DNA of 50,969 bases from CAZKAP01 sp964550895 (GCA_964550895.1 CAZKAP010000025.1:1-50969), one strand, 5' to 3'. Counted from the stretch's first letter, positions 31,944-42,322 are shown. Numbers and translations are program-made. The notes: generated by a model from the letters alone, not told the origin.

Positions 31944-34895
31944 ATGTATACGAAAAAAGCCATTCTAACGCTTAGTGCCCTGTTCTTCGCATGGTTCGTG
32001 CAGGCGCAACAGGTAAGCGGTACAGTAAAGGATGCTGCTACAGGCCAGCCCCTGCCGGGCGCCAGTGTGGTAGTCAAGGGTACGAGTACGGGAACCAGCA
32101 CCGACTTCGATGGGAAGTTCCAGATCCCGGCCAGCAACGGGGATGTCCTGGTGTTTTCTTATATCGGTTTCATCACTCAGGAAGTCACGGTCAGCAGTTC
32201 CGTCGTAAACGTGTCTCTTCGGGAGGATGCCCAGCAACTGGACGAGGTCGTTGTGATCGGATACGGTACCACAACCGTAAAGGATGCGACCGGTTCTGTA
32301 GCCGCCGTAACTACCGAGGACTTCAACCAGGGTAACATAGTAACTCCTGACAACCTGCTGCAGGGTCGGGTAGCCGGTGTAAACATTACTTCGAACGGCG
32401 GACCGGGTGCAGGTTCCCAAATCCGTATCCGGGGCGGTTCGTCCCTGAATGCCAACAACGATCCGCTCATTATAATTGACGGGCTGCCGATTACCAACCA
32501 GACCGTTGGCGGGGGACGTAACATCCTATCGGATCTGAATCCTGCCGATATTGAATCCTTCTCTGTACTGAAGGATGCGTCGGCCACTGCGGTGTATGGA
32601 TCACGGGCATCCAATGGTGTGATTATTATTACCACCAAAAAAGGTAGCCGCAATCTGAGCATCGATTACAACAGTACCATGGGTATTCAGTCCGTTGCCC
32701 GCACCTACGATGTCTTCGGAGCCGAGGCCTACAAGCAACTGGTTGCCCGCCAGGCCAGTCTGGGCACGATTGCGCCCAACGATGATTTCTTTGCCCTGAT
32801 CGGGAATGCCGATACCAACTGGCAGGACGAAATTTATCAGGGCGCCCTTCAGACCGACAATAACATCAGTATCCGGGGGGCACTTGCCGGTGTACCGGTT
32901 CGTCTGTCTGCCGGCCATATCGATCAGGACGGTCTGCGTCTGACTTCCAACTTTAAGCGAAGCAACGTGAGTCTGGCGATTAATCCCACCCTGTTCGACG
33001 ATCACCTCAAGATCAATATCAACGCGAATGCCTCCTTCGTACAAAACCGCTTCGCCGCGGGAGTGGAAGGCGATGCACTCCGCTTCAACCCGACCGTACC
33101 CGTCTACGATCCTACCTCGCCCTTTGGAGGCTTCTTCGAATTTTTCAGGGATAACAACGACGGGGTGCTGGACGGCAATGACCTGATCCCGCAGACCCCT
33201 TTTAATCCGGTGGCCAATCTGTTGCAAGTAGACAATAGCAGTAATGTGCGCCGGGTTTTCGGTAATGTGAATCTGGTGTACAAGTTTCACGGTCTCGAGG
33301 GCCTGACCGGGGAGGTGAACCTGGGTTATGACGAGTCCTATGGGGAGGGTTTCAACGAGCGTTCCGCCCAAAGCAGGGCTACCAACTTCGAAAACCAATT
33401 CGTCGGTTCGAAAACGGATTACAACAGCTACCTCAAAAACACCCAGTTTAACGGATCCCTGATGTATGAGAAAGACCTGGGTGACTTCGATTTCGATATA
33501 CAGGGTATCTACAACTACCAGAAGTTCGAGCAGGACGCCTTTACCACCCAGGACCAGAGGGATCCACAGGCGGGATCGGAACCCCGTACGGATACCCGGA
33601 CTGATGTGGTACTGGTCACCTATATCGGGAGGACCAATTTTTCGTTCTTCGACAAATACTTCTTTACCTTCTCCTATACGCGTGACGGTACCTCCCGATT
33701 CAGCGAGCAGAACCGCTGGGGTAACTTTCCCGCAGCAGCCTTCGCCTGGAGGGTAAGCGACGAAGGTTTCCTGCGGGACTCCAAGCTGATATCCAACCTC
33801 AAGTTCCGCGCGAGTTGGGGGGTAACCGGACAGCAGGACATAGGCGTGGAGGACCAGTTCCTGCAGCGCTACATTCAGGGACAGCCCCAGAGCCAATATA
33901 TCTTCGGCCAGACACCCATACTTATCGGTGTGCCCGGTTTCCGAAACGAGCAGTTGCAGTGGGAGGAGACTACGACCTACAACGTGGGTATGGACTTCGG
34001 ACTCTTCAACCAGCGCATCAGTGGTTCCGTGGACGTTTTTCGAAAGGAATCCGAGAATCTTTTGGCTTTCGCGCCTATAGCTGATGGATCGAACTTCAGC
34101 AACAGCGGACCCCAGAACATCGGTGATCTCACCGTGGAAGGCCTGGAGGTAGGCATAAACGCCGATATCTTCCGCACTACTGATTTGAATTGGAACGTGA
34201 ACCTCAACGCCACCTACCTGGACCGGGTCGTCGACCGACTCGCCCTGGGTGCGGATGTACCCGTCGGAGGCATAGCCGGGGGTACGGGTAATACTATTCA
34301 ACTGCAGAGCGAAGGCTTCGCACCCAATTCCTTCTATGTTTTCAATCAGATATACGACAGCAACGGCCGGCCCATCGAGGGGGCCTATTCCGACCTGAAC
34401 GGGGACGGGCAGATTACCCTGGACGACCGTTATATCTATCGCAATCCGGACCACGATGTGACCATCGGTATGCTGAGCAACCTCAGCTACAAGAATTGGG
34501 ATTTCTCCTTTAATATGAGGGCCTCCATTGGGGGGTACGTTTACAATAACGTGAACTCCTCCAATGCCCAGTACAGCCTGATCGGAGATAATCAGGTTCC
34601 GGCCAACCTGCCCGTAAGCGTACTGGAAACCGACTTCGTGAATACGGCAGATGTGATCCTCTCGGACCTGTACGTGGAGAATGCCTCCTTCCTCCGGATG
34701 GACAATATTACCGTGGGGTATTCCTTCCCGGATGCATTCGGCGACGGAACCCGTGCACGGGTTTGGGCGGGCGTTCAGAACGCCTTCGTGATCACCAACT
34801 ACAGCGGTATCGACCCCGAGATCATCGGAGGTATCGACAACACCATCTTCCCCAGGGCGCGCACGGTCCTGCTGGGTCTAAACATTGGCTTATAA
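31944..34895 (+). CDS. susC: SusC-like TonB-dependent outer-membrane receptor
   Basis: The 983-residue protein starts at MYTKKAILTLSALFFAWFVQ, a signal peptide; the 22 residues before it are not protein-like. An N-terminal carboxypeptidase-D-like domain (VSGTVKDAATGQPLPGASV) leads to the TonB box region (QLDEVVVIGYGT), the plug domain (VAGVNITSNGGPGAGSQIRI, RGGSSLNANNDPLIIIDG) and a long beta barrel with a final aromatic strand. SusC proteins import oligosaccharides with TonB energy and a SusD partner, which is the next gene. The susD start lies 10 nt after this stop. Confidence 0.96.
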   Translation: MYTKKAILTLSALFFAWFVQAQQVSGTVKDAATGQPLPGASVVVKGTSTGTSTDFDGKFQIPASNGDVLVFSYIGFITQEVTVSSSVVNVSLREDAQQLDEVVVIGYGTTTVKDATGSVAAVTTEDFNQGNIVTPDNLLQGRVAGVNITSNGGPGAGSQIRIRGGSSLNANNDPLIIIDGLPITNQTVGGGRNILSDLNPADIESFSVLKDASATAVYGSRASNGVIIITTKKGSRNLSIDYNSTMGIQSVARTYDVFGAEAYKQLVARQASLGTIAPNDDFFALIGNADTNWQDEIYQGALQTDNNISIRGALAGVPVRLSAGHIDQDGLRLTSNFKRSNVSLAINPTLFDDHLKININANASFVQNRFAAGVEGDALRFNPTVPVYDPTSPFGGFFEFFRDNNDGVLDGNDLIPQTPFNPVANLLQVDNSSNVRRVFGNVNLVYKFHGLEGLTGEVNLGYDESYGEGFNERSAQSRATNFENQFVGSKTDYNSYLKNTQFNGSLMYEKDLGDFDFDIQGIYNYQKFEQDAFTTQDQRDPQAGSEPRTDTRTDVVLVTYIGRTNFSFFDKYFFTFSYTRDGTSRFSEQNRWGNFPAAAFAWRVSDEGFLRDSKLISNLKFRASWGVTGQQDIGVEDQFLQRYIQGQPQSQYIFGQTPILIGVPGFRNEQLQWEETTTYNVGMDFGLFNQRISGSVDVFRKESENLLAFAPIADGSNFSNSGPQNIGDLTVEGLEVGINADIFRTTDLNWNVNLNATYLDRVVDRLALGADVPVGGIAGGTGNTIQLQSEGFAPNSFYVFNQIYDSNGRPIEGAYSDLNGDGQITLDDRYIYRNPDHDVTIGMLSNLSYKNWDFSFNMRASIGGYVYNNVNSSNAQYSLIGDNQVPANLPVSVLETDFVNTADVILSDLYVENASFLRMDNITVGYSFPDAFGDGTRARVWAGVQNAFVITNYSGIDPEIIGGIDNTIFPRARTVLLGLNIGL

Positions 34896-34905
34896 AAAAA
34901 CAGTT

Positions 34906-36519
34906 ATGAGAAGAATACAATCATTTATTAGAACCTTTTGGGTCGCAGGCTTGCTCCTGACGGGATTCGCCTGCGAAGACGACCTGAACGTGGAACCTGG
35001 AGACGATCAGTTGCTGCTGGCGGACGAATTCTTCCAGAATCCCGATGCATTCCGCTCCGCACTGGCGGGCGTTTACAGTAACCTGGCCCTAACGGGTACA
35101 GATGGTACCGGATCCTCTTTTATCGCGGGTCTGGACGCGGGTACCAGCCAGTACGGGCGAGGGCTGATGAACCTTCAGACCTTTTCCACGGACGAGGCCA
35201 TATGGTCCTATGAAAACGACCCGGGCCTTCGTGAAATCAACAGGGCCATCTGGACCTCCGGCAACCCTATACTTACCGGCATTTTCGGCCGGGCCATGCT
35301 GAGTGTGGCCTTTGCCAATGACTTCCTTCGTCAAACCGAAGATGGGGTATTGGACAGCCGCGGCATCACGGGATCCGTAAGGGACGAAATCCCCGTATTC
35401 CGGGCCGAGGCCCGATTCCTGCGGGCCCTGGCCTACTATAATCTCATGGACCTCTTCGGAAAGGCGCCCTTCGTTACCGATGCCGATCCCATAGGTGCCT
35501 TTCAGCCTCCCCAGGCGAGCCGGGCGGAACTCTTCACCTACGTGGAGAGTGAGTTGCTGGCCATCCTGGACGAACTCGAGGCTCCCCGATCCAATGAGTG
35601 GGGACGCGCCGACAGGGGAGCCGCCTGGATGTTGCTGGCCAAGGTCTACCTGAATGCGGAAGTATTCATCGGCGAGGATCGTTACGGCGATGCCATGACC
35701 TATATCGAAAACCTGCTGGGCGCCGGATACACATTGGCTAACGACTACGATAACATCTTCAATGCCGACAACGATATCAACGAGGGAAGTAATGAGATCA
35801 TATTTCCGGTGGTATCCGACGGGCAGACCGTACAGAACTTCGGACCGACCACGGTGATGACCAACGGGGCCGTCGGTAGCATCGAAGACAACGGACTGAG
35901 TATAGGCGTCCAGGAAGGCGGCTGGGGTGGCGCGATTCGCATCACCCGTGAATGGTCCGAACTGTTCCTGGGAAGCACCGATTTCGCCGGGGACGCACGC
36001 AACAACATCCTCTTTGCCGGACGGGATGCCGATATTTCGGACATATCCGACCGCGATCAGGGTTATGTGATGACGAAATTCTCCAACCTGACCAGCACAG
36101 GTGCACAGGGAAGCGACATTACCCTCTGTGATGCCGACTTCCCCATGTTCCGACTGGGCGATGTACACCTGATGTATGCCGAATGCTTCCTGCGCGGAGG
36201 TGGCGGAAATCAAACCACTGCCCTGAATCTGGTGAATGCCCTGCGCGAGCGGGCCAATGGAGACTCCTCCCAAAACATCACCGCCGGTGATCTTACCCTG
36301 GACTTTATACTGGACGAGCGCAGCCGCGAATTGTATTGGGAGTCGCACCGCCGTCAGGATCTGATTCGCTTCGACAGGTTTACCGGAGGTAACTACAACT
36401 GGGCGTGGAAAGGAAACGTACCCGGTGGACAGGCCATTCCTGACCACTTCGATCTGTTCCCCATCCCGACGGCCAGCCTGGCGACCAACCCGAACCTGAC
36501 ACAAAACCCCGGATATTAA
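34906..36519 (+). CDS. susD: SusD/RagB-like glycan-binding outer-membrane lipoprotein
   Basis: The 537-residue lipoprotein has a signal ending at Cys (LLLTGFAC), an N-terminal DNLNVEPxD-like entry (DDLNVEPGDDQ), TPR-like helices with FRAEARFLRALAYYNLMDLFG and the C-terminal RSRELYWESHRRQDLIRFDRF signature. It caps the SusC barrel and holds the glycan. It is translated 10 nt after susC and the next gene follows 23 nt later. The substrate is inferred to be an alpha-glucan from the GH13 gene behind. Confidence 0.95.
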   Translation: MRRIQSFIRTFWVAGLLLTGFACEDDLNVEPGDDQLLLADEFFQNPDAFRSALAGVYSNLALTGTDGTGSSFIAGLDAGTSQYGRGLMNLQTFSTDEAIWSYENDPGLREINRAIWTSGNPILTGIFGRAMLSVAFANDFLRQTEDGVLDSRGITGSVRDEIPVFRAEARFLRALAYYNLMDLFGKAPFVTDADPIGAFQPPQASRAELFTYVESELLAILDELEAPRSNEWGRADRGAAWMLLAKVYLNAEVFIGEDRYGDAMTYIENLLGAGYTLANDYDNIFNADNDINEGSNEIIFPVVSDGQTVQNFGPTTVMTNGAVGSIEDNGLSIGVQEGGWGGAIRITREWSELFLGSTDFAGDARNNILFAGRDADISDISDRDQGYVMTKFSNLTSTGAQGSDITLCDADFPMFRLGDVHLMYAECFLRGGGGNQTTALNLVNALRERANGDSSQNITAGDLTLDFILDERSRELYWESHRRQDLIRFDRFTGGNYNWAWKGNVPGGQAIPDHFDLFPIPTASLATNPNLTQNPGY

Positions 36520-36542
36520 TTATAAAGTAAAACTAAGCACAG

Positions 36543-37889
36543 ATGAAACTGATAAAACTCTTTTCTTCCATCATTGCCGTACTGCTTCTGGCTACGGCGT
36601 GTACAGATGACGATGCGCTGATCTTCCTCGTACCGGAAGACTCGGCAGGCAACACGGCGGTGTTTACCAACACCTTCCTGAGCGAGTACCTGATCTCGAA
36701 CGAAACCGCATCAAACATAGCGGAGCGCTTCGTTTGGGATCCGGTAGACTTTGGAGTTCCTTCCCCGGTGAATTACGACCTGCAGGGCTCCATGGATGAG
36801 AACTTCGGGGACTTCGAACTGATCACCACCACCACGGCTACCAATGCAGCCGTAACCGTAGGGGAACTGCTCGACTTCGCTAACGAAATGGAACTGCAAC
36901 CCGATACCCCCGCCACGGTGTACTTCCGGGTACGCAGCTACCTGGGTAGCGGGCAGGGCGATCAGGAGTCACTCTCCGACGCCCAATCCCTCACCATTCG
37001 CCTGATCGTGGCCGAGGATGGAAGCGGCATCGAGATCGTAAGCTGGGGACTGGTAGGAGCCGCCTTCCGAGGCTGGGACGAGGGACCACAGGATATTACT
37101 TTTTATTCCACCGGCAGCCCTGATGTATTCGTGACCTATGCAACCTCCTACAACGGAGGAGAATTCAAAATACGAGAAAACGGACAGTGGTCTTCCAACC
37201 TGGGGCCCGGCGGAGATGGAGTTACTTTGGAACCCAACGGAGGCAACTTCACCATCGAGCCCGGTGACTACAAGTTTACTCTCGACCTGAATGCCAATAC
37301 CCTCACCTGGGAAGCGTTCAGCTGGGGTATAGTAGGATCGGCATATAACGACTGGGGCGGTGCCGGACCCGATGCCCTGATGTTCTACGACTACACCACG
37401 GATTCGTTCAAGGTAGGGGTTAAGCTGCTGGACGGCGAGTTCAAATTCCGCCCAAGGAATACCTGGGAAAACGACTTGGGACAGAACGGTGACGGTGTGC
37501 TTGCTCAGCCCGGTAATAACATCGCTGCCACTGCGGGATACTACGCCGTGCAGATGGATCCAGTCGGACTCACTTTCTCCGTTGCTGAAGCACAGCTTTG
37601 GGGAGTAGTCGGCTCCGGCTACAACGATTGGGGCGGTGCCGGACCGGATTTCCTTTTCACCGAAGTGAACCCCGGCATCTGGCTGGCTCAGGGCGTTACC
37701 CTGGTAGACGGTGAAATCAAGTTCCGTCCTAACGACGAATGGAACGGCGACCTGGGCCGTACAGGCGAGGGAAGCAACGTCCTGGAGAGTCCTGGAAACA
37801 ACATTCCTGTATCCGCAGGTCTGTATGATATCGTTCTGGATTTCTCGGATCCTGCCGCTCCAACTTACGCTCTGTATCCCAGATCATAA
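36543..37889 (+). CDS. SusE/SusF-like surface lipoprotein with three tandem binding domains
   Basis: The 448-residue lipoprotein has Cys at about residue 20 (LLLATAC) and an N-terminal SusE-type Ig-like domain (about 25-155). Three related domains follow, starting at WGLVGAAFRGWD, WGIVGSAYNDWGGAGPD and WGVVGSGYNDWGGAGPD (about 168, 260, 355). Each repeats FKxRxNxxWxxxLGxxGDG or a near copy. This is the organisation of SusE/SusF starch-binding proteins. The surface-exposed Trp residues in the repeats fit sugar stacking. A strong terminator follows, so GH13 may be driven partly by read-through. Confidence 0.88.
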   Translation: MKLIKLFSSIIAVLLLATACTDDDALIFLVPEDSAGNTAVFTNTFLSEYLISNETASNIAERFVWDPVDFGVPSPVNYDLQGSMDENFGDFELITTTTATNAAVTVGELLDFANEMELQPDTPATVYFRVRSYLGSGQGDQESLSDAQSLTIRLIVAEDGSGIEIVSWGLVGAAFRGWDEGPQDITFYSTGSPDVFVTYATSYNGGEFKIRENGQWSSNLGPGGDGVTLEPNGGNFTIEPGDYKFTLDLNANTLTWEAFSWGIVGSAYNDWGGAGPDALMFYDYTTDSFKVGVKLLDGEFKFRPRNTWENDLGQNGDGVLAQPGNNIAATAGYYAVQMDPVGLTFSVAEAQLWGVVGSGYNDWGGAGPDFLFTEVNPGIWLAQGVTLVDGEIKFRPNDEWNGDLGRTGEGSNVLESPGNNIPVSAGLYDIVLDFSDPAAPTYALYPRS

Positions 37890-37910
37890 ATCCTCTTTTT
37901 GAAACGTTAG

Positions 37911-37941
37911 AAAAGGGCTGTGCATACCACAGCCCTTTTTT
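37911..37941 (+). terminator. intrinsic terminator between susE and the GH13 gene
   Basis: AAAAGGGCTGTG (37911-37922) pairs perfectly with CACAGCCCTTTT (37928-37939), followed by more T. The 12-bp stem and 5-nt loop make a strong hairpin. It sits only 20 nt upstream of the next start codon. Confidence 0.9.
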
Positions 37942-37959
37942 GACATAAATCCCCTCGTG

Positions 37960-40900
37960 ATGCATCATCTCAAGTCTTTTCTCACAGGAGTTTTCGTATT
38001 GGGGCTCAGTTGCCTGATCCATGCACAGGAACAACAGGGTACCTTTACCATCGAACCTGAAACTTTCGGTCCGGAAACGGAAATCACGGTCACGGTATCG
38101 GGTATCGATCCTTCAATATGGGGAGTAACGGATATGTATTTCTGGACCTGGTATGTCAACGGAGCAGGTCAACAGACTGACTCGCCCACTAACGGGGTCT
38201 GGGAAGATTCCAATGAGAACCAGAAATTTGCCGATAATGGTGACGGCACCTTTTCCTTTTCGTATATCCCTTCTGCGCTGTACGGGACCGCCGATATCGT
38301 TCAGATTGGTATGCTGGCGAAGGCTAAAAACGGCACTGGAGACAAAAAGACACAAGATGTCCTATTTGATGTACAAAGCCTTGAACTGAACCGAACCTCA
38401 CCGGCTATCAATCTGACAACCCTTACACCGGGCTCCGACTTCACCATAGAGGCCAGCACCAATATGGATGCGACTTTTACCTTATTTAGAGGAGAAACGG
38501 TACTTGATCAGAGTGCGAACCCTGAACAGGTGTATTCCTTTACACTGAACGACATTACGGAAACCCAAAGCCTGACCTTGCAGGCACAGTCCGGGAGTGT
38601 AGTCCGCTCCAGCAGCTTTACCCTGTATGTGCCGGGTGCACTCAGAGACGGGATTAACCTGGATGCTGATGACCCCACCCGGGCCACCCTGGTATTCTAT
38701 GCGCCAGGCAAGAATTCGGTACACGTGATCGGAGATTTCAACAATTGGCAACAGGATGAAGCCTACAGGATGAACAGCGACGGAAACGGAAGGTTTGTGC
38801 TCGAACTGACCGGACTCACGCCGGGTGCCAATCACTTGTATCAATACCTGGTCGATGAGACCCTCAATGTAGCCGATCCCTACAGTACTTTGATCCTGGA
38901 TGGCTTTGACAACGACAGTTTTATCCCCTCCGAGGTCTATCCGAACATACCGGACTACCCCGTGGGGCAAACGAAGGCCATCACCGTATTGAACACTCAG
39001 GAAACCCCTTATGAATGGCAGATTACCGATTTTGAGAAACCCAGGAAGGAGGATCTGGTGATTTACGAATTACTGATTCGCGATTTCGATCAGCGGCATA
39101 GCTTCGATGCCGTTGTTGACCGCCTCGATTACCTGGAAGAATTAGGCGTCAACGCCATAGAGTTCATGCCTGTTAACGAGTTTGACGGCAACATAAGTTG
39201 GGGGTATAATCCCTCATTCCACATGGCTCTTGACAAATATTACGGGACCAAAAATGCCTTCAAGGCCCTTATCGATGAATGCCATCGAAGGGGGATGGCT
39301 GTTTTCCTGGATGTGGTATACAACCACGGGACGGGTCAGCATCCCTACTATCAAATGTGGAATACAGACAATGGCGGAACCGGCGGGCAGGCCCGTGCGG
39401 ACAACCCCTTCTTTAACCAGTCCCCGCGCCACGCCTATAATGTATTCAACGACTTCGATCATTCTTCACAGGCGACCCGGGAATACGTCATCCAAACGGC
39501 GCAATACTGGATCGAGGAATTTCATATCGATGGTATGCGCTGGGACCTGACCAAGGGATTTACCCAGAATTGCACGTCGAACGATGAGGGATGTACCAAT
39601 TCGACCCAACCGGACCGAATCGAAGTACTCAAGCTTTACGCCGATGCTCAATGGGCGGTTGATCCCGATTTCATCATCATGTTTGAGCATCTGGGGGGCA
39701 TACAGGAGGAAGAACAATGGGCGAATTACAGGGTGGAAGAAGGAAAAGGCATACTGTTTTGGAACAAACTAACGGAACCCTATAACGAGGCCACTATGGG
39801 CTATCACGCCGATAACAAATCCGATTTCGGCAATGCGTATTGGGAGAATAAGGGCTTTCAGCAACCTTCCGCCATAAGTTATATGGAGAGTCATGACGAA
39901 GAACGGCTTATGTTTAAGAACCTGGAATTCGGAAATTCGGACAATCCCGAACACGACGTCAAAGACGAATCAACGGCCCTGTCGCGTATGCAGACTGCCG
40001 GCGCCTTTTTCTATACCATTCCAGGCCCCAAGATGCTCTGGCAATTTGGGGAACTGGGCTATGACATCTCCATAGACCAAAATGGCCGAACGGGTGAGAA
40101 GCCCATACTTTGGGAGTATGCCGATGAGCCCGATCGCATCGCCATTTACAACCTTTGGAAAGAACTTATACGGCTTAAAATCGAAGAACCCATATTTGAA
40201 ACGGATCAGGTATCCTTAATTCTGGATAATCCCAATGGGCTGAAGTATGTAGCTTTGGAAGATCCCGATGCCGGTGAAGGTGAAATATCGGTATTGGCCG
40301 TCCTGGGTAATTTTGGGGTTACGGAGCAGGCCGTGGACCCGGATTGGGTAGAACCGGGAACCTGGTACGAACTTCTCAACAACAATCGGGTGCTCAATAT
40401 CAATCAGGCCAGCGGCCCGATCAGCTTACAGCCCGGAGAATTTCTCCTGGTAGCCGATGCACCCAGTCAGGTCCTGCTCGATCCTAATGACCTTGACGGC
40501 GATGGAGTTCCCAATGCCAATGACCTCTGTCCGGACACGGAGATCGCGGCCACCGTGGACGTGGATGGCTGTGCAGTCTTTACCCTGCCGGCATCGAATT
40601 TCCAGGTACAGTCGCAAGGAAGCAGTTGTCCGGGAGAGGACAACGGCAGCATCAGCCTGACGGCAGGTGAGTCACTCGATTACACGGTGAGCCTTTCCCT
40701 GGATGGGACGGAAATACTTTCAGAGGGCTTTACGGGTAGTAGCTGGAGTACCGATTCTCTGGCACCGGGCACCTACGAAGTCTGTTTCGGTGTCGTCGGA
40801 CAGGCCGACTATCAGGCGTGTTTTGACCTGGAGCTTACGGAACCGGAAGGCATCGCTGTTTCCTCCAAGTTGAACTCAGCCGAGCGAAGTGTCCGGCTGG

Positions 40901-41292
40901 AACTCAGCGGGGCCAAAACCTATACCGTCATTCATAACGATCTAACCTACAGGACATCGGCGGAGGCCTTCGAGCTGAACCTGTCCGGGGGATCCAACCG
41001 TATATCGGTTCGGGGAGACCTGGATTGCCAGGGCGTCTATGAGGTTTCTTACTACATCGTGGAATCCCTTCGGGCTTACCCGAACCCCGCAGCGGAGCGG
41101 CTGACGCTTAAGTCGGCAAGGACCGAGGGAACGGTGCAGGTCAGGGGTTATGATCTCAGCGGCCGACAGGTCCTGAGTCGTCAGATCCGACTCCGTAAAC
41201 AACAGGAGTTTGAACTCGACATCTCCGCCCTCAGAAATGGCCTGTATATACTGGAAGTGGGTCAGGAGCGCGTTCGTGTCCTTAAACAGTAG
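37960..41292 (+). CDS. GH13 alpha-amylase-family enzyme with T9SS sorting domain
   Basis: The 1110-residue protein has a signal peptide, an N-terminal E-set/Ig-like region and a CBM48-like domain (VHVIGDFNNWQ near residue 249). The GH13 barrel has all four conserved regions: DVVYNH (Asp451), GMRWDLTKG (nucleophile Asp529), FEHL (acid Glu576) and SHDEER (His645, Asp646). Then come a thrombospondin-type-3 calcium repeat (DLDGDGVPNANDLCPDTE) and a C-terminal type IX sorting domain (YPNPAAERL to the end, VRVLKQ). It is therefore exported across the outer membrane. It should cut alpha-1,4 or branched glucans at the cell surface, feeding SusCD. GTG at 37957 is an alternative start three bases upstream. 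Confidence 0.93.
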   Translation: MHHLKSFLTGVFVLGLSCLIHAQEQQGTFTIEPETFGPETEITVTVSGIDPSIWGVTDMYFWTWYVNGAGQQTDSPTNGVWEDSNENQKFADNGDGTFSFSYIPSALYGTADIVQIGMLAKAKNGTGDKKTQDVLFDVQSLELNRTSPAINLTTLTPGSDFTIEASTNMDATFTLFRGETVLDQSANPEQVYSFTLNDITETQSLTLQAQSGSVVRSSSFTLYVPGALRDGINLDADDPTRATLVFYAPGKNSVHVIGDFNNWQQDEAYRMNSDGNGRFVLELTGLTPGANHLYQYLVDETLNVADPYSTLILDGFDNDSFIPSEVYPNIPDYPVGQTKAITVLNTQETPYEWQITDFEKPRKEDLVIYELLIRDFDQRHSFDAVVDRLDYLEELGVNAIEFMPVNEFDGNISWGYNPSFHMALDKYYGTKNAFKALIDECHRRGMAVFLDVVYNHGTGQHPYYQMWNTDNGGTGGQARADNPFFNQSPRHAYNVFNDFDHSSQATREYVIQTAQYWIEEFHIDGMRWDLTKGFTQNCTSNDEGCTNSTQPDRIEVLKLYADAQWAVDPDFIIMFEHLGGIQEEEQWANYRVEEGKGILFWNKLTEPYNEATMGYHADNKSDFGNAYWENKGFQQPSAISYMESHDEERLMFKNLEFGNSDNPEHDVKDESTALSRMQTAGAFFYTIPGPKMLWQFGELGYDISIDQNGRTGEKPILWEYADEPDRIAIYNLWKELIRLKIEEPIFETDQVSLILDNPNGLKYVALEDPDAGEGEISVLAVLGNFGVTEQAVDPDWVEPGTWYELLNNNRVLNINQASGPISLQPGEFLLVADAPSQVLLDPNDLDGDGVPNANDLCPDTEIAATVDVDGCAVFTLPASNFQVQSQGSSCPGEDNGSISLTAGESLDYTVSLSLDGTEILSEGFTGSSWSTDSLAPGTYEVCFGVVGQADYQACFDLELTEPEGIAVSSKLNSAERSVRLELSGAKTYTVIHNDLTYRTSAEAFELNLSGGSNRISVRGDLDCQGVYEVSYYIVESLRAYPNPAAERLTLKSARTEGTVQVRGYDLSGRQVLSRQIRLRKQQEFELDISALRNGLYILEVGQERVRVLKQ

Positions 41293-41302
41293 ATGCCTGA
41301 TT

Positions 41303-42292
41303 ATGAGAAGATACCGTTTTTTAGGGTTAGTGGCCATGGCATGGAGTGCGGCCTCTCTGGCCGTGGGTTGCGAACACCAACCCGGAACATCCGCGCACTC
41401 AGCTGAGCTCCCCGATATGGAGCCTGCAGCCCATACCTTCCAACTGTCCGGAGGCTCCCTGGACCTCTATGTCGATTTCCCCTCGGCTCAGATCGCGGAT
41501 CGCAATATCAGTGTCTGGCTGCCCGAAGGGTACGACGGGAGTACCCCCCATAAGGTACTTTATATGCACGACGGCCAGATGCTGTTCGATTCCACGGCTA
41601 CCTGGAACAAGCAGGAATGGGCAGTGGACGAGACCGCCCAGAGGCTCATTGACACCGATAGGGTGCATCCGTTTATAGTGGTGGGTATCTGGAACCGTCC
41701 TGAGGCCCGTTTCTCTGAATATTTCCCGCAGAAGGCCTACGAAATACTGCCGGAGGCTTTTGTCCAAACCACAACCGAACAGAGGAGGGCACAGAGTAGA
41801 TTTCTGTATCCCATCCGGTCGGACGACTACCTGCGGTTCATCGTAAGCGAACTCCGACCCTTCATAGAGGAACGCTACGAGGTCTCGGCCGGGCCGGAGA
41901 ATACCTTTATAGCCGGTTCGAGCATGGGAGGGCTCATTTCCATGTACGCCCTGTGTGAATATCCGGGTGTATTTGGCGGGGCCGCATGCCTGTCTTCCCA
42001 CTGGCCGGGCATGTACAGCAACGAAAACAATCCCATCCCAGACGCCTTTCTCGAATACCTGGACTCCCATCTCCCCGATGAGGAATCAAATAGTAAATGG
42101 TATTTCGACCACGGCGATCAAACCCTGGATTCACTATATGGACCCCATCAGAAACGCGTCGACTCCCTGTTCAGGGCCAAGGGCCTGGAGGAGAGCAACT
42201 GGAGAAGCGACTTCTATCCCGGCACCAACCATTCCGAAAATGCCTGGAGGGCCCGACTGCACGAGCCGCTGATCTTCCTTTTGGGCAAATAA
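41303..42292 (+). CDS. secreted esterase of the alpha/beta-hydrolase (putative esterase) family
   Basis: The start at 41303 gives a lipoprotein-like signal ending LAVGCEHQ; upstream in-frame starts overlap the GH13 gene. The 329-residue product has the nucleophile motif GSSMGG at about residue 213, the oxyanion region YMHDGQMLFDS and a late His in NHSENAW. This is the layout of the esterase D / enterochelin-esterase-like group. It may act on acyl groups attached to glycans or on other esters. It starts 10 nt after the GH13 stop and closes the locus. Confidence 0.87.
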   Translation: MRRYRFLGLVAMAWSAASLAVGCEHQPGTSAHSAELPDMEPAAHTFQLSGGSLDLYVDFPSAQIADRNISVWLPEGYDGSTPHKVLYMHDGQMLFDSTATWNKQEWAVDETAQRLIDTDRVHPFIVVGIWNRPEARFSEYFPQKAYEILPEAFVQTTTEQRRAQSRFLYPIRSDDYLRFIVSELRPFIEERYEVSAGPENTFIAGSSMGGLISMYALCEYPGVFGGAACLSSHWPGMYSNENNPIPDAFLEYLDSHLPDEESNSKWYFDHGDQTLDSLYGPHQKRVDSLFRAKGLEESNWRSDFYPGTNHSENAWRARLHEPLIFLLGK

Positions 42293-42322
42293 TGTACGAA
42301 ACCCTTTGGCGAGGGAGCCGAA

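Noticed and set aside
32601..34454. A long open frame on the minus strand opposite susC
   Set aside because: It mirrors the third-position bias of a well-supported SusC gene, has no domain-like content and no start context; it is an antisense shadow.
35089..36504. A long open frame on the minus strand opposite susD
   Set aside because: Same reason: SusD is clear on the plus strand and the reverse frame has no recognisable protein features.
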